Assembly: GCA_029531795.1 (NCBI GenBank)
Contig: JAPEIS010000008.1
Span: forward strand, 2,418,001-2,482,000
Origin: Sclerotinia nivalis
Taxonomy: Eukaryota; Ascomycota; Leotiomycetes; Helotiales; Sclerotiniaceae
DNA: 64,000 nt
Reading direction: 5' to 3'
A program made the position numbers and the translations under genes. How positions within the stretch are numbered: the first letter of the stretch is position 1; every line of letters begins with the position of its first letter. The notes under the pieces are model-generated. The model saw only the letters and a list, made by a program, of their open reading frames with translations. It was not told the origin of the DNA and made no database searches. Positions 34,231 through 44,973 of the stretch are shown piece by piece.

Positions 34231-35416
34231 ATGGCAACCCAAGGTCCACTAACCACTCCCCTAACCACCTTACTCGGAATAAAACATCCTATAATCCTCG
34301 CCGGTATGGCCCGTACATCAGGTGGGCCACTCGCCGCAGCCGTCAGTAACGCCGGTGGTTTGGGATGTATAGGAGGATTAGGATATACACCACAACAGTG
34401 CGCGCATACCATACCCAGCAACTCCTAAACCCACTAACATCGCCCCAGACTCCGCGAAATAATCCACGATCTAAAATCCCATCTCAAAACCCCATCTCTT
34501 CCCTTCGGCGTCGATCTCGCTCTCCCAAAAGTAGGGGAAGGTGCTCGAGCTACAAATCATGATTATACGAATGGACAGCTCGATTCGTTGATTGATGTTA
34601 CGATTGAAGAGGGCGCGCGTTTGTTTATTTCTGCTGTGGGGATTCCTCCTCCGCATGTAATAAAGCGTTTGCACGACGCGGGGATTTTGGTAATGAATAT
34701 GGTTGGGGCACCTAAACATGCTGTTAAAGCACTAGATGCGGGTGTTGATATCGTGTGTGCGCAAGGAGGAGAAGGAGGTGGACATACGGGTGATATACCT
34801 AATTCGATATTGATACCTGCGGTGGTGGATGTAGCGAGAAAATATAAACCTGCGATGTTGAAGGGTCGGGAAGCGCTTGTTGTGGCTGCTGGGGGAATAT
34901 ATAATGGCAGGGGATTGGCGAGTAGTTTGATGCAAGGAGCGTGTGGAGTGTGGGTTGGAACGAGATTTGTGGCGAGTGAGGAGGCGGGGTGTAGTAGGGC
35001 TCATAAGGGGGAGGTGGTTAGTGCGAGGTTTGAGGATACGTTGAGGACTTTGGTGATTTCAGGGAGACCGTTGAGGGTTAAGATGAATGATGTAAGCTCT
35101 TCTTCTCTTTACTCCATCATACCTTCACACTTCATTTATCTAATATTTATCATACTAACAAAACCAGTATATACAATCCTGGGAATCCCAACCAGACAAA
35201 ATCAAAGAATTAACCCAAAAAGGTATCACTCCTCTCGAATACGATATGGAACAGGGTAAAGATGTAGATATACCTCATTTAATGGGTGTAGTAGCTGGAG
35301 TCATCGAAGATATTAAACCAGCTGGAGTGATTGTTGATGAAATGATTAGCGAAGCGGTGGATATGTTGAAGAAGGCGGATGGTTTCTTGAGTAATGGCAC
35401 GAAGAGTAGATTGTGA
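34231..35416 (+). CDS. Nitronate monooxygenase (2-nitropropane dioxygenase family)
   Basis: FMN-dependent enzyme oxidising alkyl nitronates to carbonyl compounds and nitrite. Exons 34231-34397, 34449-35091 and 35168-35416 give 352 aa. The TIM-barrel family pattern is clear: PIILAGMARTSGGPLAAAVS, GGLGCIGGLGYTP, the AQGGEGGGHTGD flavin/active-site motif, VVAAGGIYNGRGLA phosphate-binding region, and GVWVGTRFVASEEAGC. Intron 1 (34398-34448, 51 nt) uses an unusual GTGCGC donor but a good CACTAAC branch, and splicing gives PQQLREIIHDLK in frame. Intron 2 (35092-35167) uses GTAAGC and CAG. No targeting signal is apparent. Confidence 0.93.
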
Positions 35417-36183
35417 GATGTCAATCGGAAATTCGGGAAAGGGAGTAGTGGGCGAGAGCCGGTTCGATCGTTCAGTGCGATTTGGGATACTAGATACTGG
35501 AGCGGTGTTAGGCTTCTAGACCTAAAAAATGAGTTGATTGTCGAATCTTGGTATAGGTACTAGGTAAATATTCTTAGCTACAATTGAAAAATCATCTAAT
35601 CCAATCCAATCCAATCTAATCTAACCTAATCTTCAAACCCATAACATAACATACGACCTACTATTCCAACAAGCTAAAGATTCCATATCCAAGATGTGAA
35701 TCTTTCCAATAATTTCTCTCTCCGGAAATTGGGACTTACCTCGCACTTATATCCATATGTAGATCCCATGCATTTCCTTTTAACAGCGATGGGCTGGCTA
35801 GTTTCTCTATTATCGGCTTTTCATATAAGATTCCAACATTTTCCCTTTGTCTTTTTTTTTTTTTTTTTTTTTTTTTTGGCTTGTCTGTGTATCCATCCAC
35901 CTAGTAGATGCCACACTAATAGCACTGTTGTTTTGATCACTGTATTCCCGATTTTATTTCCAATATACAGTACCTATGCAATCATGATTAAGTCCAAGAT
36001 CACTATTGGCATCAAGTAAAAATAAAAAAAGTTAAACTTAATTATAATCATGTCTTCGGACAGGCACAACAAACTTTTTCTATCATATCATATTATTGCA
36101 CGGAAAATAAATTATAGATCGCTCTATTAGACTACTAAGAGCATTTATAGATATCTCATATTCCATCCATACAATAATTATCA

Positions 36184-36231
36184 TCCCAATCCCAATCCCA
36201 ATCCCAAGCCTAAACCCAAACCCAAGCCCAA
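36184..36231. repeat. Imperfect (CCCAAT/CCCAAA) hexamer tract
   Basis: About eight units of CCCAAT, CCCAAG and CCCAAA in a row. It is a simple repeat and does not match the fungal telomere unit TTAGGG. Confidence 0.8.
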
Positions 36232-36454
36232 ACTCCTGTGATGATCGAATCACCATAAAATCAACATCATTCAAGTATAGCGAGCACTTCGCATATCTTT
36301 CGTCTTCCCTCCTTGTAACGCCTGTCTGCTGTCCCACCGTCTGTCTTATCGCCTATCATGGAAAATTTATCTATCCCCTTTCTTGTTCCTACTCTTCCTG
36401 TCCCACAGTCCACCATTTTCATTCCAGCCATGTGTCTCGTGATTGGTCGTCAAA

Positions 36455-36504
36455 ATTCTAATGGCGTGCGTTGATCGTTCCAATCTTCTGCACGCCATTA
36501 GAAT
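36455..36504. repeat. Perfect 15-bp inverted repeat
   Basis: ATTCTAATGGCGTGC (36455-36469) and its exact reverse complement GCACGCCATTAGAAT (36490-36504) flank a 20-nt loop. A smaller hairpin GAGACAAAGTCTC follows at about 36546-36558. It lies about 350 bp beyond the 3' end of the minus-strand gene at 36850. Confidence 0.9.
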
Positions 36505-36849
36505 GTGAGACGTTGTAGTCGCCTAATTCCATAGCTGCACTTCCATGAGACAAAGTCTCCTTTGAAGGCATGTAGCCAGACACCGTAGAATTTATTAGGT
36601 CATCTAATTTGGGCTCATGGCGAAGCTATGCATTCCAATGCGAATTAGCATGAAATCTGTTCTGTAATACTTCAAACCTCCGGAAGACGAAGTGTCTGAG
36701 AAATACTGGTATTTTGAATCAAATCCTCTAGCAGCAACAGATCTGGTTTAGCTAATGGTAAACCATTGAAATGTGGAATCGTGGCCGCCAAAACCGCCTT
36801 GGATGACTTCTTTGGGACTTGGTAGAGTAGCGTTTTCCGATAAACGAGA

Positions 36850-38148
36850 TTAGCTGAAATTTGGTAGTCTTGCAGGGACAAAATCATTTCCTTTGTCATT
36901 ACCACTATCGTTTCCTTGCGGTAACTCCTTATTACCCTGTGACTCTGATTGAGCTGAAGGCGGTTCGCTAGCTGGTGCTACTCCGGCAGGCCGCGAAGGC
37001 GAATCTTCCACTGTCTCTAAATCCTGCTTTGGCTCTGAAGAAACAGATTCAACTGCATCCTCTACATAAAGACCCCGTTCTTGCGCTAACAGTAAAGCAG
37101 CCTGTCGTTTTCTCTCCACTTCTTCATCCTCTTCTAAACGTACTCTTTCCTCTTCCAGTTGTAAATCCTCAATTGACGAGGTGGCGATCACATCGGGACC
37201 TGAGAGGTCTGGCGTGGTTGGCAACGACGTCCCCGAGCCTGCGCCGCCTCCTCTCGGTCGTAATGTTTGTGATGATGATTGTGTAGTTCGTGATACGTTT
37301 CTTGACCGTGCAGGCTTCTTGCCTTTACTGCTTCGTGTATTTCCACTACTCTTATCGTCCGTGCCGGAATTTGTATTTCGTCTTTCAAGTACCATTGCAA
37401 ATTCGTCACTCAGAGGCACCGCATCTTCTTCATCACTTGGAAATAGATCTCCTCTCGATCGAAATGAATCCGAAGTCTCTCCTGAACTTTGTGTCGAACT
37501 CCTATTCCTCGCATGTCCTCTCATGAAATCCCGCGCTTCATCGTCAAGATCGTCTCCCATCAATGAATCTGCTTCCTCGCCCACTCCATTATAATCTGAT
37601 CGATGTGCTCCGGGATGTTCTTGCAAATCTGCCGCGCTAGGTTTATATCTTAATGTCCCCCCTAATTTCCATGGTAAACGTCCTAGAAATCCTAAAGCGC
37701 TTGTACTTGGTATAATTGTAGGGTCATTTTCTAATCCTTTCTTTCTTCCTCGTGTTCCATAACTCATTCCTCTTTTCCTTTTCGGGGCTTCATTAACATT
37801 TCCAGAGTGCGATCCACTTCCCGCCAATAACCTATCCAGTTCATCATTTCCCCAGCCTCCCAATAGCCCTTCATCTTCATCCCAATCATCATAGAAATCG
37901 AAACTAAGTTCTGCGCGCCCTCTTGTCCGCCCTCTTTCTCTTAATCTCCTCGCCCTTTCTTCTTGTCCCGGAAAACATTGAGCTGTACATGCATCAAAAC
38001 CGTTTCCAATGGTCGAAAAGCAAGGGTTTATATATTTATGTTGGAAGTTCCATATTCCTGCCGCAGCATTTTCGGTAGCATGTTCCGCATTCTGTGAGAA
38101 TTGGTTCCAGGTTTGCCGGATGCGAGGATCTTCGAGAAGTGGTGCCAT
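36850..38148 (-). CDS. Conserved fungal disordered protein of unknown function
   Basis: Intronless, 432 aa. I recognise no named domain. The N-terminal 60 residues look ordered (MAPLLEDPRIRQTWNQFSQN, then CFSTIGNGFDACTAQCFPG with three Cys). The rest is charged and low in complexity: an Arg-rich patch after Cys, acidic FDFYDDWDEDEGLLGGWG, a basic GRKKGLENDPTIIPSTSALG segment, SPSDEEDAVPLSDEFAMVLE-like acidic stretches, and a predicted helix EEERVRLEEDEEVERKRQAA near aa 335-355. The conserved-looking core is FLGRLPWKLGGTLRYKPSAA. No signal peptide or membrane segment is seen. Start ATG 38148 is the first Met of the frame. Confidence 0.8.
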   Translation of the reverse strand: MAPLLEDPRIRQTWNQFSQNAEHATENAAAGIWNFQHKYINPCFSTIGNGFDACTAQCFPGQEERARRLRERGRTRGRAELSFDFYDDWDEDEGLLGGWGNDELDRLLAGSGSHSGNVNEAPKRKRGMSYGTRGRKKGLENDPTIIPSTSALGFLGRLPWKLGGTLRYKPSAADLQEHPGAHRSDYNGVGEEADSLMGDDLDDEARDFMRGHARNRSSTQSSGETSDSFRSRGDLFPSDEEDAVPLSDEFAMVLERRNTNSGTDDKSSGNTRSSKGKKPARSRNVSRTTQSSSQTLRPRGGGAGSGTSLPTTPDLSGPDVIATSSIEDLQLEEERVRLEEDEEVERKRQAALLLAQERGLYVEDAVESVSSEPKQDLETVEDSPSRPAGVAPASEPPSAQSESQGNKELPQGNDSGNDKGNDFVPARLPNFS

Positions 38149-38627
38149 TGTTATATGGATAACAAAAGAGAATTTGCGCGATGGGAGCGACGCTGTATTT
38201 GAGGCATCCAGTTGAATGTGGGTCTCAATGAAGCATTATTGTTGTGCGTTGTGCGTTGTGCATTTACTGCAAGATGAGTTGACAACAAGATGCTTTGTGA
38301 ACATGTTCGTTTGAATTGGAGGCGGGAAGTGGGTTATGATGGGGTGGCATTTTAAGCTAGATCAGATAGAGGTTAGCGCATGCTTATACTTCGTGCTCCG
38401 TACTCGTACATCAGCCAGCCTTATTATCTACTCAGCGAATAAGTAACATCTTACATCACGACAATATCGACTGTCAGAACTTCAATACTTCATCTCAATG
38501 ATCAAGCTTGGTGTTGAATATTGAATATTGAATGTTGAATTTGTTATTATCATTACTGTAAGGTATCGCTACCAATAATCACTGCCTTTTCCTTTTTTTT
38601 TTTTTTACCCAGGTTTCATCTCGTAAT
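38149..38627. other. Short intergenic spacer
   Basis: Promoter of the disordered-protein gene and 3' end of the permease gene. TTGAATATTGAATATTGAATGTTGAAT repeats lie near 38513-38540 and a poly-T run near 38590-38605. No gene seen. Confidence 0.6.
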
Positions 38628-40517
38628 CTATTCTCGTTTTACCCTTCTAAAAACACTTCCACTCCATCCATCATCTGTTACAATCTGCTCTCGAATGAGC
38701 CTGTATCCACCAATTCTGGGTAAAATGTGAGCCCAGATCAACCAATAGATAGCTCCTGCGCCGAAGAACGCAATCCCGACAACACAGTGGAGGTAATATG
38801 GCAAGCTCTTGTACACATTTTGGCCAGCACCAGGTGGGACAAATGGTGCAATGACCAGATAGACATTGGAGAGGAGGAAAAAAAGCACCACTGGCCAAGT
38901 GGCACGGAAAGGTGGGGCCCAGTGTTGTGGATGGCGATCCCCTGAGAATGGTCGAACGTAAAGAATAAGCAAAGCCAGTGATACGAAGACATTTATCACC
39001 GCAAGTGGATATGAGATAACGCTGAGTGGTGTTAGTTATATTATAACGACATCTCAAGTGGCTAGGGCAAAAGCGAAGTACATACTTCAGGATAAAATTG
39101 TAGGCATCTCCTGGTGGTGGAGCCAGCATAATGACTACAGAGACAAGCCAGTGCTCGAAGAGTCCCATGAATGGAGTGTTGAAAGGCTTATTACTTGCCC
39201 AAAGTCTGGAGAATGGCAAAATGCCTTCTCGGGCAATTTCTTGTACAACTACTAATGGTAAGCATGAAGTTGTAAAGGATGTTGAAGCGCAGTGACCTAC
39301 TCCTGCCTTGAGAAAATATGACACTAAGGACATTTCCAAAAGCTGAGAGGGCGACAAAAACGGACAACACACGCTCGGCACGGGGTCCGAACACGTTCCT
39401 GAAAAATGAAGCAGCCAAAATACGACCCGACGTCATGATTTCTTCCTTTGGCACGGCAGCGAAATATGCAATCTAAATCCCGCATCAGTATCATTTCCGT
39501 GAAAATCTCAGAGAATCACCCACATTTGCAAGCATGTAAAGTACTCCAACAATAGCCAGAGCCGTCGGCGCAGCCATCTTGAGGGTCTTGACTGGATTTT
39601 TGGTTTCGGAGAGCGCATAATTGGCATTGCTGTAGCCAATATAACTCCAAATAACGTTATACAGAGCTGTGACAACTCCATAACTACACAGAGTTAGAGG
39701 ACAACTAGGAATGAGGAAACTTCACTTACGCGCTACCAGTTGTTCCTTCGAAGGCATTTGTGAAATTGTTCGGCTTTTCAACTTTCAAATGACCGCCAAG
39801 CGCGACGAAACCCGAGATGATGATCAAGAGGAGAATCAGAAGCTTGATGATACCCAAAAGGTTCTGGAGTCTCAACCCCCATTTTACAGAGAATCCATGG
39901 ATCAGAAAAGCGGCAGTGATACAAGCCAATCCGACACCACGCTGATTCCAACGAGTTACCTCGATCTCTGCTGCACTGAGGATGTATTCACCAAATACCA
40001 CAGAATTCGAACCTGCCCATCCGAGTAGCACGACATACATTGCATACATACTAGTGACGAGGAATCTGGGCTTTCGGAAAACATATTCAAGATAATTTTT
40101 TTCACCACCGTTCCGTGGAAGTCCGGTACCGAATTCCATATATGTCGCAAGACCGGCAGCCGCAATCAGCATACCTGCAACCCAAATGAAAAGAGAAAGG
40201 CCAACAGATCCGGAAAGTGCAAGGATGGTACTTGGAGTTGAAAAGATTCCGGTTCCGATCATGCGATTGAAGATCAGGAATATGGCGGAAACGGGACCAA
40301 TTTGACGGCGCGCGTCATTTGTTCGATATGCTGATCCATCTTCTTCTATCTAGAAATCAGAAATTACGAACTATGAGAAGTATTCGAACATTGGAATGGC
40401 GGTTGTACCTTGAATGTGGTCGCTTGGTGTTTCAATTCCTGCCTTGGCATCCTTTCCAATTTGGTCCGTACTGCCATACCTAGGAGGACTCGGTGAGTCT
40501 TTCGAATGGTCTCTCAT
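38628..40517 (-). CDS. MUP1: MUP1-like methionine/amino acid permease
   Basis: Plasma-membrane L-type (LAT) amino acid transporter of about 12 helices, 538 aa. Exons on the minus strand are 40517-40409, 40345-39730, 39683-39524, 39472-39301, 39251-39086 and 39021-38628; all five introns (46-64 nt) restore phase. Hallmarks are the first-helix MIGTGIFSTPSTIL, NGGEKNYLEYVFRKPRF (characteristic of yeast Mup1), SYIGYSNANYALSETKNPV and VQEIAREGILPFS. The N-terminal cytosolic tail is short and polar (MRDHSKDSPSPPRYGS), as expected for ubiquitin-regulated permeases. Substrate assignment to methionine rests on the Mup1 resemblance and is inference. Confidence 0.9.
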
Positions 40518-41319
40518 GTCTTTGGTGTCTTTGGTGTCGAAATGGAGGTTTAGAGACTCTGCCGGCCTTGGAAGCTCCTAATGTCCTAATTGTTATGTGT
40601 ATTTGAGGTCTTGAATGTCTCAAGTACTCTAGGGTTATGATTTATGTAGGAAGGGGTAAAAATACAACATGCTAACAATACAACGTAGGGAAGGTTGGGG
40701 AAGCCATCAGACAGGAATCGGACGATTCTCAAGTGTACATATGAAAATGAGAAATACGGTGAGCTGAAGACGTGATCGAGAAATGATACTTATCCAAGCT
40801 TTAAGCAGCAAGTCAAGAAGTACAACTCGAGATAACATGACGGATTCGAGGCTAGGCATGTCAGATTGAACCAAAAGCTGTGAAAAGTTTCGTGTTTAAG
40901 TGGATCCTCATAGGTAACTCATTTTCTCATCATTGGTCAAATTGGCATTGCGTTCCAATATATATGATTTCACCATCCTGATGCGAGTATTGTTAGGTAA
41001 AATTTGCGATGTCGTGATCGTGCCCAGCGGGATCTAAATAATAATTTTCCCCGATTGCCCCACTCACTGTACGTACCAGTATCTAATAACTTCACACAGC
41101 CTCATATGCATCTACATCGTTGCATCTATCAACCCTTCACGCAAATCAGACATTCTAGGCCCTCCGCGTGTCTAGATGATTTGAGGAATTGACGAATCTT
41201 CGCGAAATATTGCAGGGGTGCTGGGTAAGGTAGGGTTACCCAGCAGAGGCAGACAAATCAGAGAATACTGCCAGACAACGGTATAATTGTCTCCTATTGA
41301 CCTGCTTCGATGTCTACTC
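40518..41319. other. Intergenic, no gene recognised
   Basis: Permease promoter region and downstream flank of the dead dehydrogenase. Nothing specific is supported. Confidence 0.5.
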
Positions 41320-42290
41320 TCACTTGAGCGACTCGAATTTCGCCTTCTCCTGATCGTCCTTTGCCATATAGTTGACAGTCCAATTCCACAAATCCCCTTG
41401 TTTATTCTCATCATAAATATCTACACTCGACTTTGTCTCCTTGAGTCTCTCAAAATACTTACACGTGTTGCCTTCAACATCACCGCCAATCGCTAGTCTG
41501 GCAAACAGCACCCGACTCCGCCGGTGTATGTGTATTTGCCATTACAAGCAGACGTAGCAGGTGTGGCAGTACTGAATTCCAAAGCCATTTCACGGAACTG
41601 TTTGCTTCTCGTGCTAATCCCGTGCCGGGCATAAGACCTGGATCCATAGCTGTAACAGTAATATGACGCTCTGGAGCGCGCTTACTGGGCTTACGCGATA
41701 TTGCTTAGTTGAAGAACATATTGCAGAGTTTGGCAGTTGTATAACTCTTGCGCCCGGGGATCTTAATCATGGATTATGGAGGATGAGCGAGATCCTCAGC
41801 GGTATTGTATTCTGGTTCAGGTAGACCAAACTTATGTGCTGGATCGTGCGTACCACTTGAAGTAAGAACGATACCAGAATATGGCGCGAGATGCGGGCAT
41901 AGAAGGAAGAAAAGCAGTGTATGGCCAACGTGAGCAACGGCGAAAGTTTCTCCCAGTCCCTCGGGTATCATCACCAGTCCGGCCGGAAATTGGAGACCAG
42001 CGTTTAATACTAGAGCTTTGGTTTGTGGTTTTGCAGAATCGGATATCCATTTCTCGGCAAATCTTCGAATGTTTTTTGAATCTGAGAGGTCGAGTTGCAT
42101 GAAGGTTGTGTTTTATCGATGCAGAATTTTTTTGCTGGTTTGGGCCGAATTGTCTTTATCGGAGCGTGAAGCAATGATGATGAGGTAGTCTGGATGCTCT
42201 TTTGCTATCTTGAGTGCAGCTTGGTAGCCCAGGTTTATCGTTCCGCCTGTGATGATAATGGAGTATTTGTAAGTCGTTTTGCAAGTTTGT
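41320..42290 (-). pseudogene. Short-chain dehydrogenase/reductase pseudogene
   Basis: The SDR order is intact: nucleotide-binding ITGGTINLGYQAALKIAKEH, LDLSDSKNIRRFAEKW, LVLNAGLQ (NNAG site), LTSSGTHDP, catalytic SYTTAKLC (YxxxK), then TAMDPGLMPGTGLAREA. The main frame has three TAA stops (42113-42115, 41774-41776 and 41705-41707). A frameshift near 41505-41515 moves the end, LARLAIGGDVEGNT to FESLK, into another frame. No intron removes these lesions: consensus donors and acceptors are absent around them. It is recognisable over nearly full length, so inactivation is fairly recent. Confidence 0.85.
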
Positions 42291-42818
42291 GTTATGGTTT
42301 TTGAGGAAACATGATACTGAAGTGGTATCTTTTGTCCTGGAATTCGGGCAGGCCTGTGATTGCATGGTAAAGAGAATCAGTCGACTTGGAATTAATATGG
42401 ATATCTCTATTGCTGTATAAAGATCATATTCTTTGATCTTACTTCTCATGGGGTAGCAGGCACATGGGTGCGACCTGTTACCCACTTCCTCATATTCAGT
42501 TTCTTCTTGCTTTTAATGCACCTATTCTTCAAATTGATGTCCTTCATTCTTATTATAAGTGAGGCTTGAGGGTAGAATGGGCATTTTGAAACAGTGTTAA
42601 AGGGCGGGAACAAGTCAAGAGCATAATTGTTATGTTTCTCCTTAATCACAATATTGAATTTAAATTCGAATGAATGAAGTTGCTTAGATATCATATACGT
42701 TCGCTCTATACCTGATCTTTTTGCAATGGAAAATATCATCAAGCCGCTGGTGGCCAGTTTATTTACCCTAGTAGTCCCTCTTTTCATCCTCCTCCCCCCA
42801 AAAAGAAGTACCTTAAAA
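42291..42818. other. Intergenic, no gene recognised
   Basis: Space between the dead dehydrogenase and the macro-like gene. Nothing is supported. Confidence 0.5.
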
Positions 42819-44184
42819 TTAGACATTAGGGTTCCTTCTTATTATACCGCCTCGTCTTGGGACACGACAATTTCGATTGATCCAATCAGCAGTGATGTTT
42901 TCCTGTACCCATGGTCTGACGTTCAGGGGGAAACCCCCGTGCGCACCAGCCACTGTTAAAGTCCCATTAGCAACTGCTGGTGCATTTCCGGCAGTAGCGT
43001 TATGTGCAACCTGAAGTCGTTGCAGATCTCGGACTTCGCCAGCCAAAGGTCTGCGGCCTGCGGGGGGAGTAGTGGGAGTAATGTATCGACTAATACCATA
43101 GTAGATGTCAACATCAGAAAATATTTACTAAGGGGAGAACATAGCGAAAAAGCGGAACATCACTCACTCCCATGCCCTGTTCCAGGCGTCTTCAACTTTC
43201 CTCGGCTGTAAACGCCTATTATGTGCACGGTTGCTTTCGGGAACGATGAACACTACGTTTTGAATTGTAGCAGCCCGTTCTGCAGGAGTACTGAATTTTG
43301 CAGTCAGAGCCGGATTGCGAAACCAGCCCACAATCGAACACACAATATTCCTGCAAGATTGAATTATCAGCATTGCCTATTGAATGAAGATAAGGACGAA
43401 AATGAGAAGCTCAAGCCAGCTGTGTTAGGACCAAAACGAATGTATTCGAGGAGACGTATAGGTGAAGTTGAGTTAGGGATCCGAGAAACATCACTTAGAA
43501 CAAAGAATATAAAGTCTTTGAAATAATAAAACTTACTCGGCTGAATTTATAAACCCATGCCCTGATCTATATCCCACCAAAGGAAACGCAATAGAATTGG
43601 GTGGCACGAGCCTCCATTCCTCTGCATCCATATCATCCGAACTGCTGTCACTATCATTGTCTAGAAGACCACGCCTTATATCAAAGGCGTGATTCATTAC
43701 ATTTTGGATTGCTAATCTCAATTGAAAATCGGGGTTATGTCTTCCAACAGCTATTCTTGCCTGGGGAGGCGGCGGAAGAAGCTCGGGGGGATCATCGACC
43801 CTGGTCGCGATTACCATATCGGGCGTTCTACCGCCGTGTCCCAAAGTCCCAAGTCGACCTATACACAGGTGAAGGTTAGCATTTGGCCATCTATATATGG
43901 GATTATCGCATACCACTAAAAGACATCGCCTGCGCATCGTCCAAGTAAGGATTGGGCAGCAGCCCCAGCTGGGCTTGTATCTGGCCATCAGGGCCCACCA
44001 CTCCAGCACCTGCACGAGCCGCCCAAGCAAAAGGGTTTGGTCCTAATTTATCGCGTGTCATGAAGCTAGTGAGTTGTAATACTATTGCTTCATAGTCAAG
44101 ATCGAGGATATCTCCTTGGACAAGGAAGTAGTTTGGTTGATCAGATGGGGCAACCTGGAGTTGCTGACGGATTTGGCGTGCCAT
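42819..44184 (-). CDS. Putative divergent macro-domain-like protein
   Basis: Exons on the minus strand: 44184-43914, 43858-43537, 43350-43168 and 43050-42819, giving 335 aa. Donors are GTATGC, GTAAGT and GTGAGT, and intron 1 has a GCTAAC branch. The layout resembles the macro (ADP-ribose-binding) fold: an opening strand FLVQGDILDLDYEAIVLQLT, where macro domains have I-x-GDI-x-L-x-x-DAIVNAAN. Later come a Gly-rich GRLGTLGHGG segment, SIAFPLVGYRSG matching the SIAFPxIxTG loop, a helix and the closing strand IQNVVFIVPE. The usual NAAN and first Gly-rich residues are not conserved, so ADP-ribose binding is doubtful. The C-terminal 80 residues match nothing I know. The assignment is by eye and needs a profile search. 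Confidence 0.6.
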
Positions 44185-44973
44185 AGCTACAAGTTATTTA
44201 TATATGATACCGATATTTTACACATGGGAAAGTGCTCTGGAAAATATGAAGGGGATTTGCTCCATTTTGATTTATTTCTCATACTCTAACGGGGATGGCC
44301 GAATGTTGAAGACCCCTTTGTTTGATTAGCAGATCCGAGATACTAACCCATTTGCGGAGAGGTACTACTCGAGTAGTTGGTATGAGGATAAAGATAAAGA
44401 TAAAGATTACCAGGAACAAGTAACTTCCATTATACGAAATGCAAGGGACCTTTGTTCACGGCAGACAAGAAACTTTCGAAAATCAATTGAGATCTAAGTA
44501 CACATTTACGGTAGCTGTCCTCCTGGACGACATGCATCGCTAACGAGGCCGCTGTAAATGAACATAAACTGCGCAATATTCCCTTTTGAAATTAAAATAC
44601 AACTTTAATGTTCCCAATTTCCTATTCGCGCAGTCTTTGGCTGGTATTGAACATGCTACCCACAATGGAAACATAGGCTCATTGACCGAATCAGAATATT
44701 TGTTTCGTCACCTTCCTCCCACATCCCTGAATAGATTCTGCAATAACACCGCCGCTGACATTATGAGTAAACACTCGATGATAATTAGGGCACATCTCGC
44801 GTATTCGAGTACCCTCATTTCCTCTGACTAAATCCACCAAATTTGTAATCGATGGCAACCTTACTCTCCGCCGCGTGACCGTTGAGCCGATAACCAAGTC
44901 GTGAAAAAATCATGATCCCATTAAATTTCCCACCGTAGCCCGAATCATATTGCCTCTCAATAAAACACCAAAG
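44185..44973. other. Intergenic, no gene recognised
   Basis: Spacer between two same-strand genes, with a GATAAAGATAAAGATAAAGAT repeat at about 44389-44408. No gene seen. Confidence 0.55.

Larger units (their letters stand above)
35417..36849. other. Intergenic region with homopolymer and inverted repeats
   Basis: Convergent spacer. It contains CCAAT/CTAAT repeats near 35598-35630, a poly-T run at about 35850-35877, a (CCCAAT)n tract and a perfect inverted repeat (listed separately). No gene seen. Confidence 0.6.

Noticed and set aside
36184..36231. Hexamer tract as a possible telomere-like array
   Set aside because: Units are CCCAAT/CCCAAA, not the fungal telomere repeat TTAGGG/CCCTAA, and the tract is internal and short.
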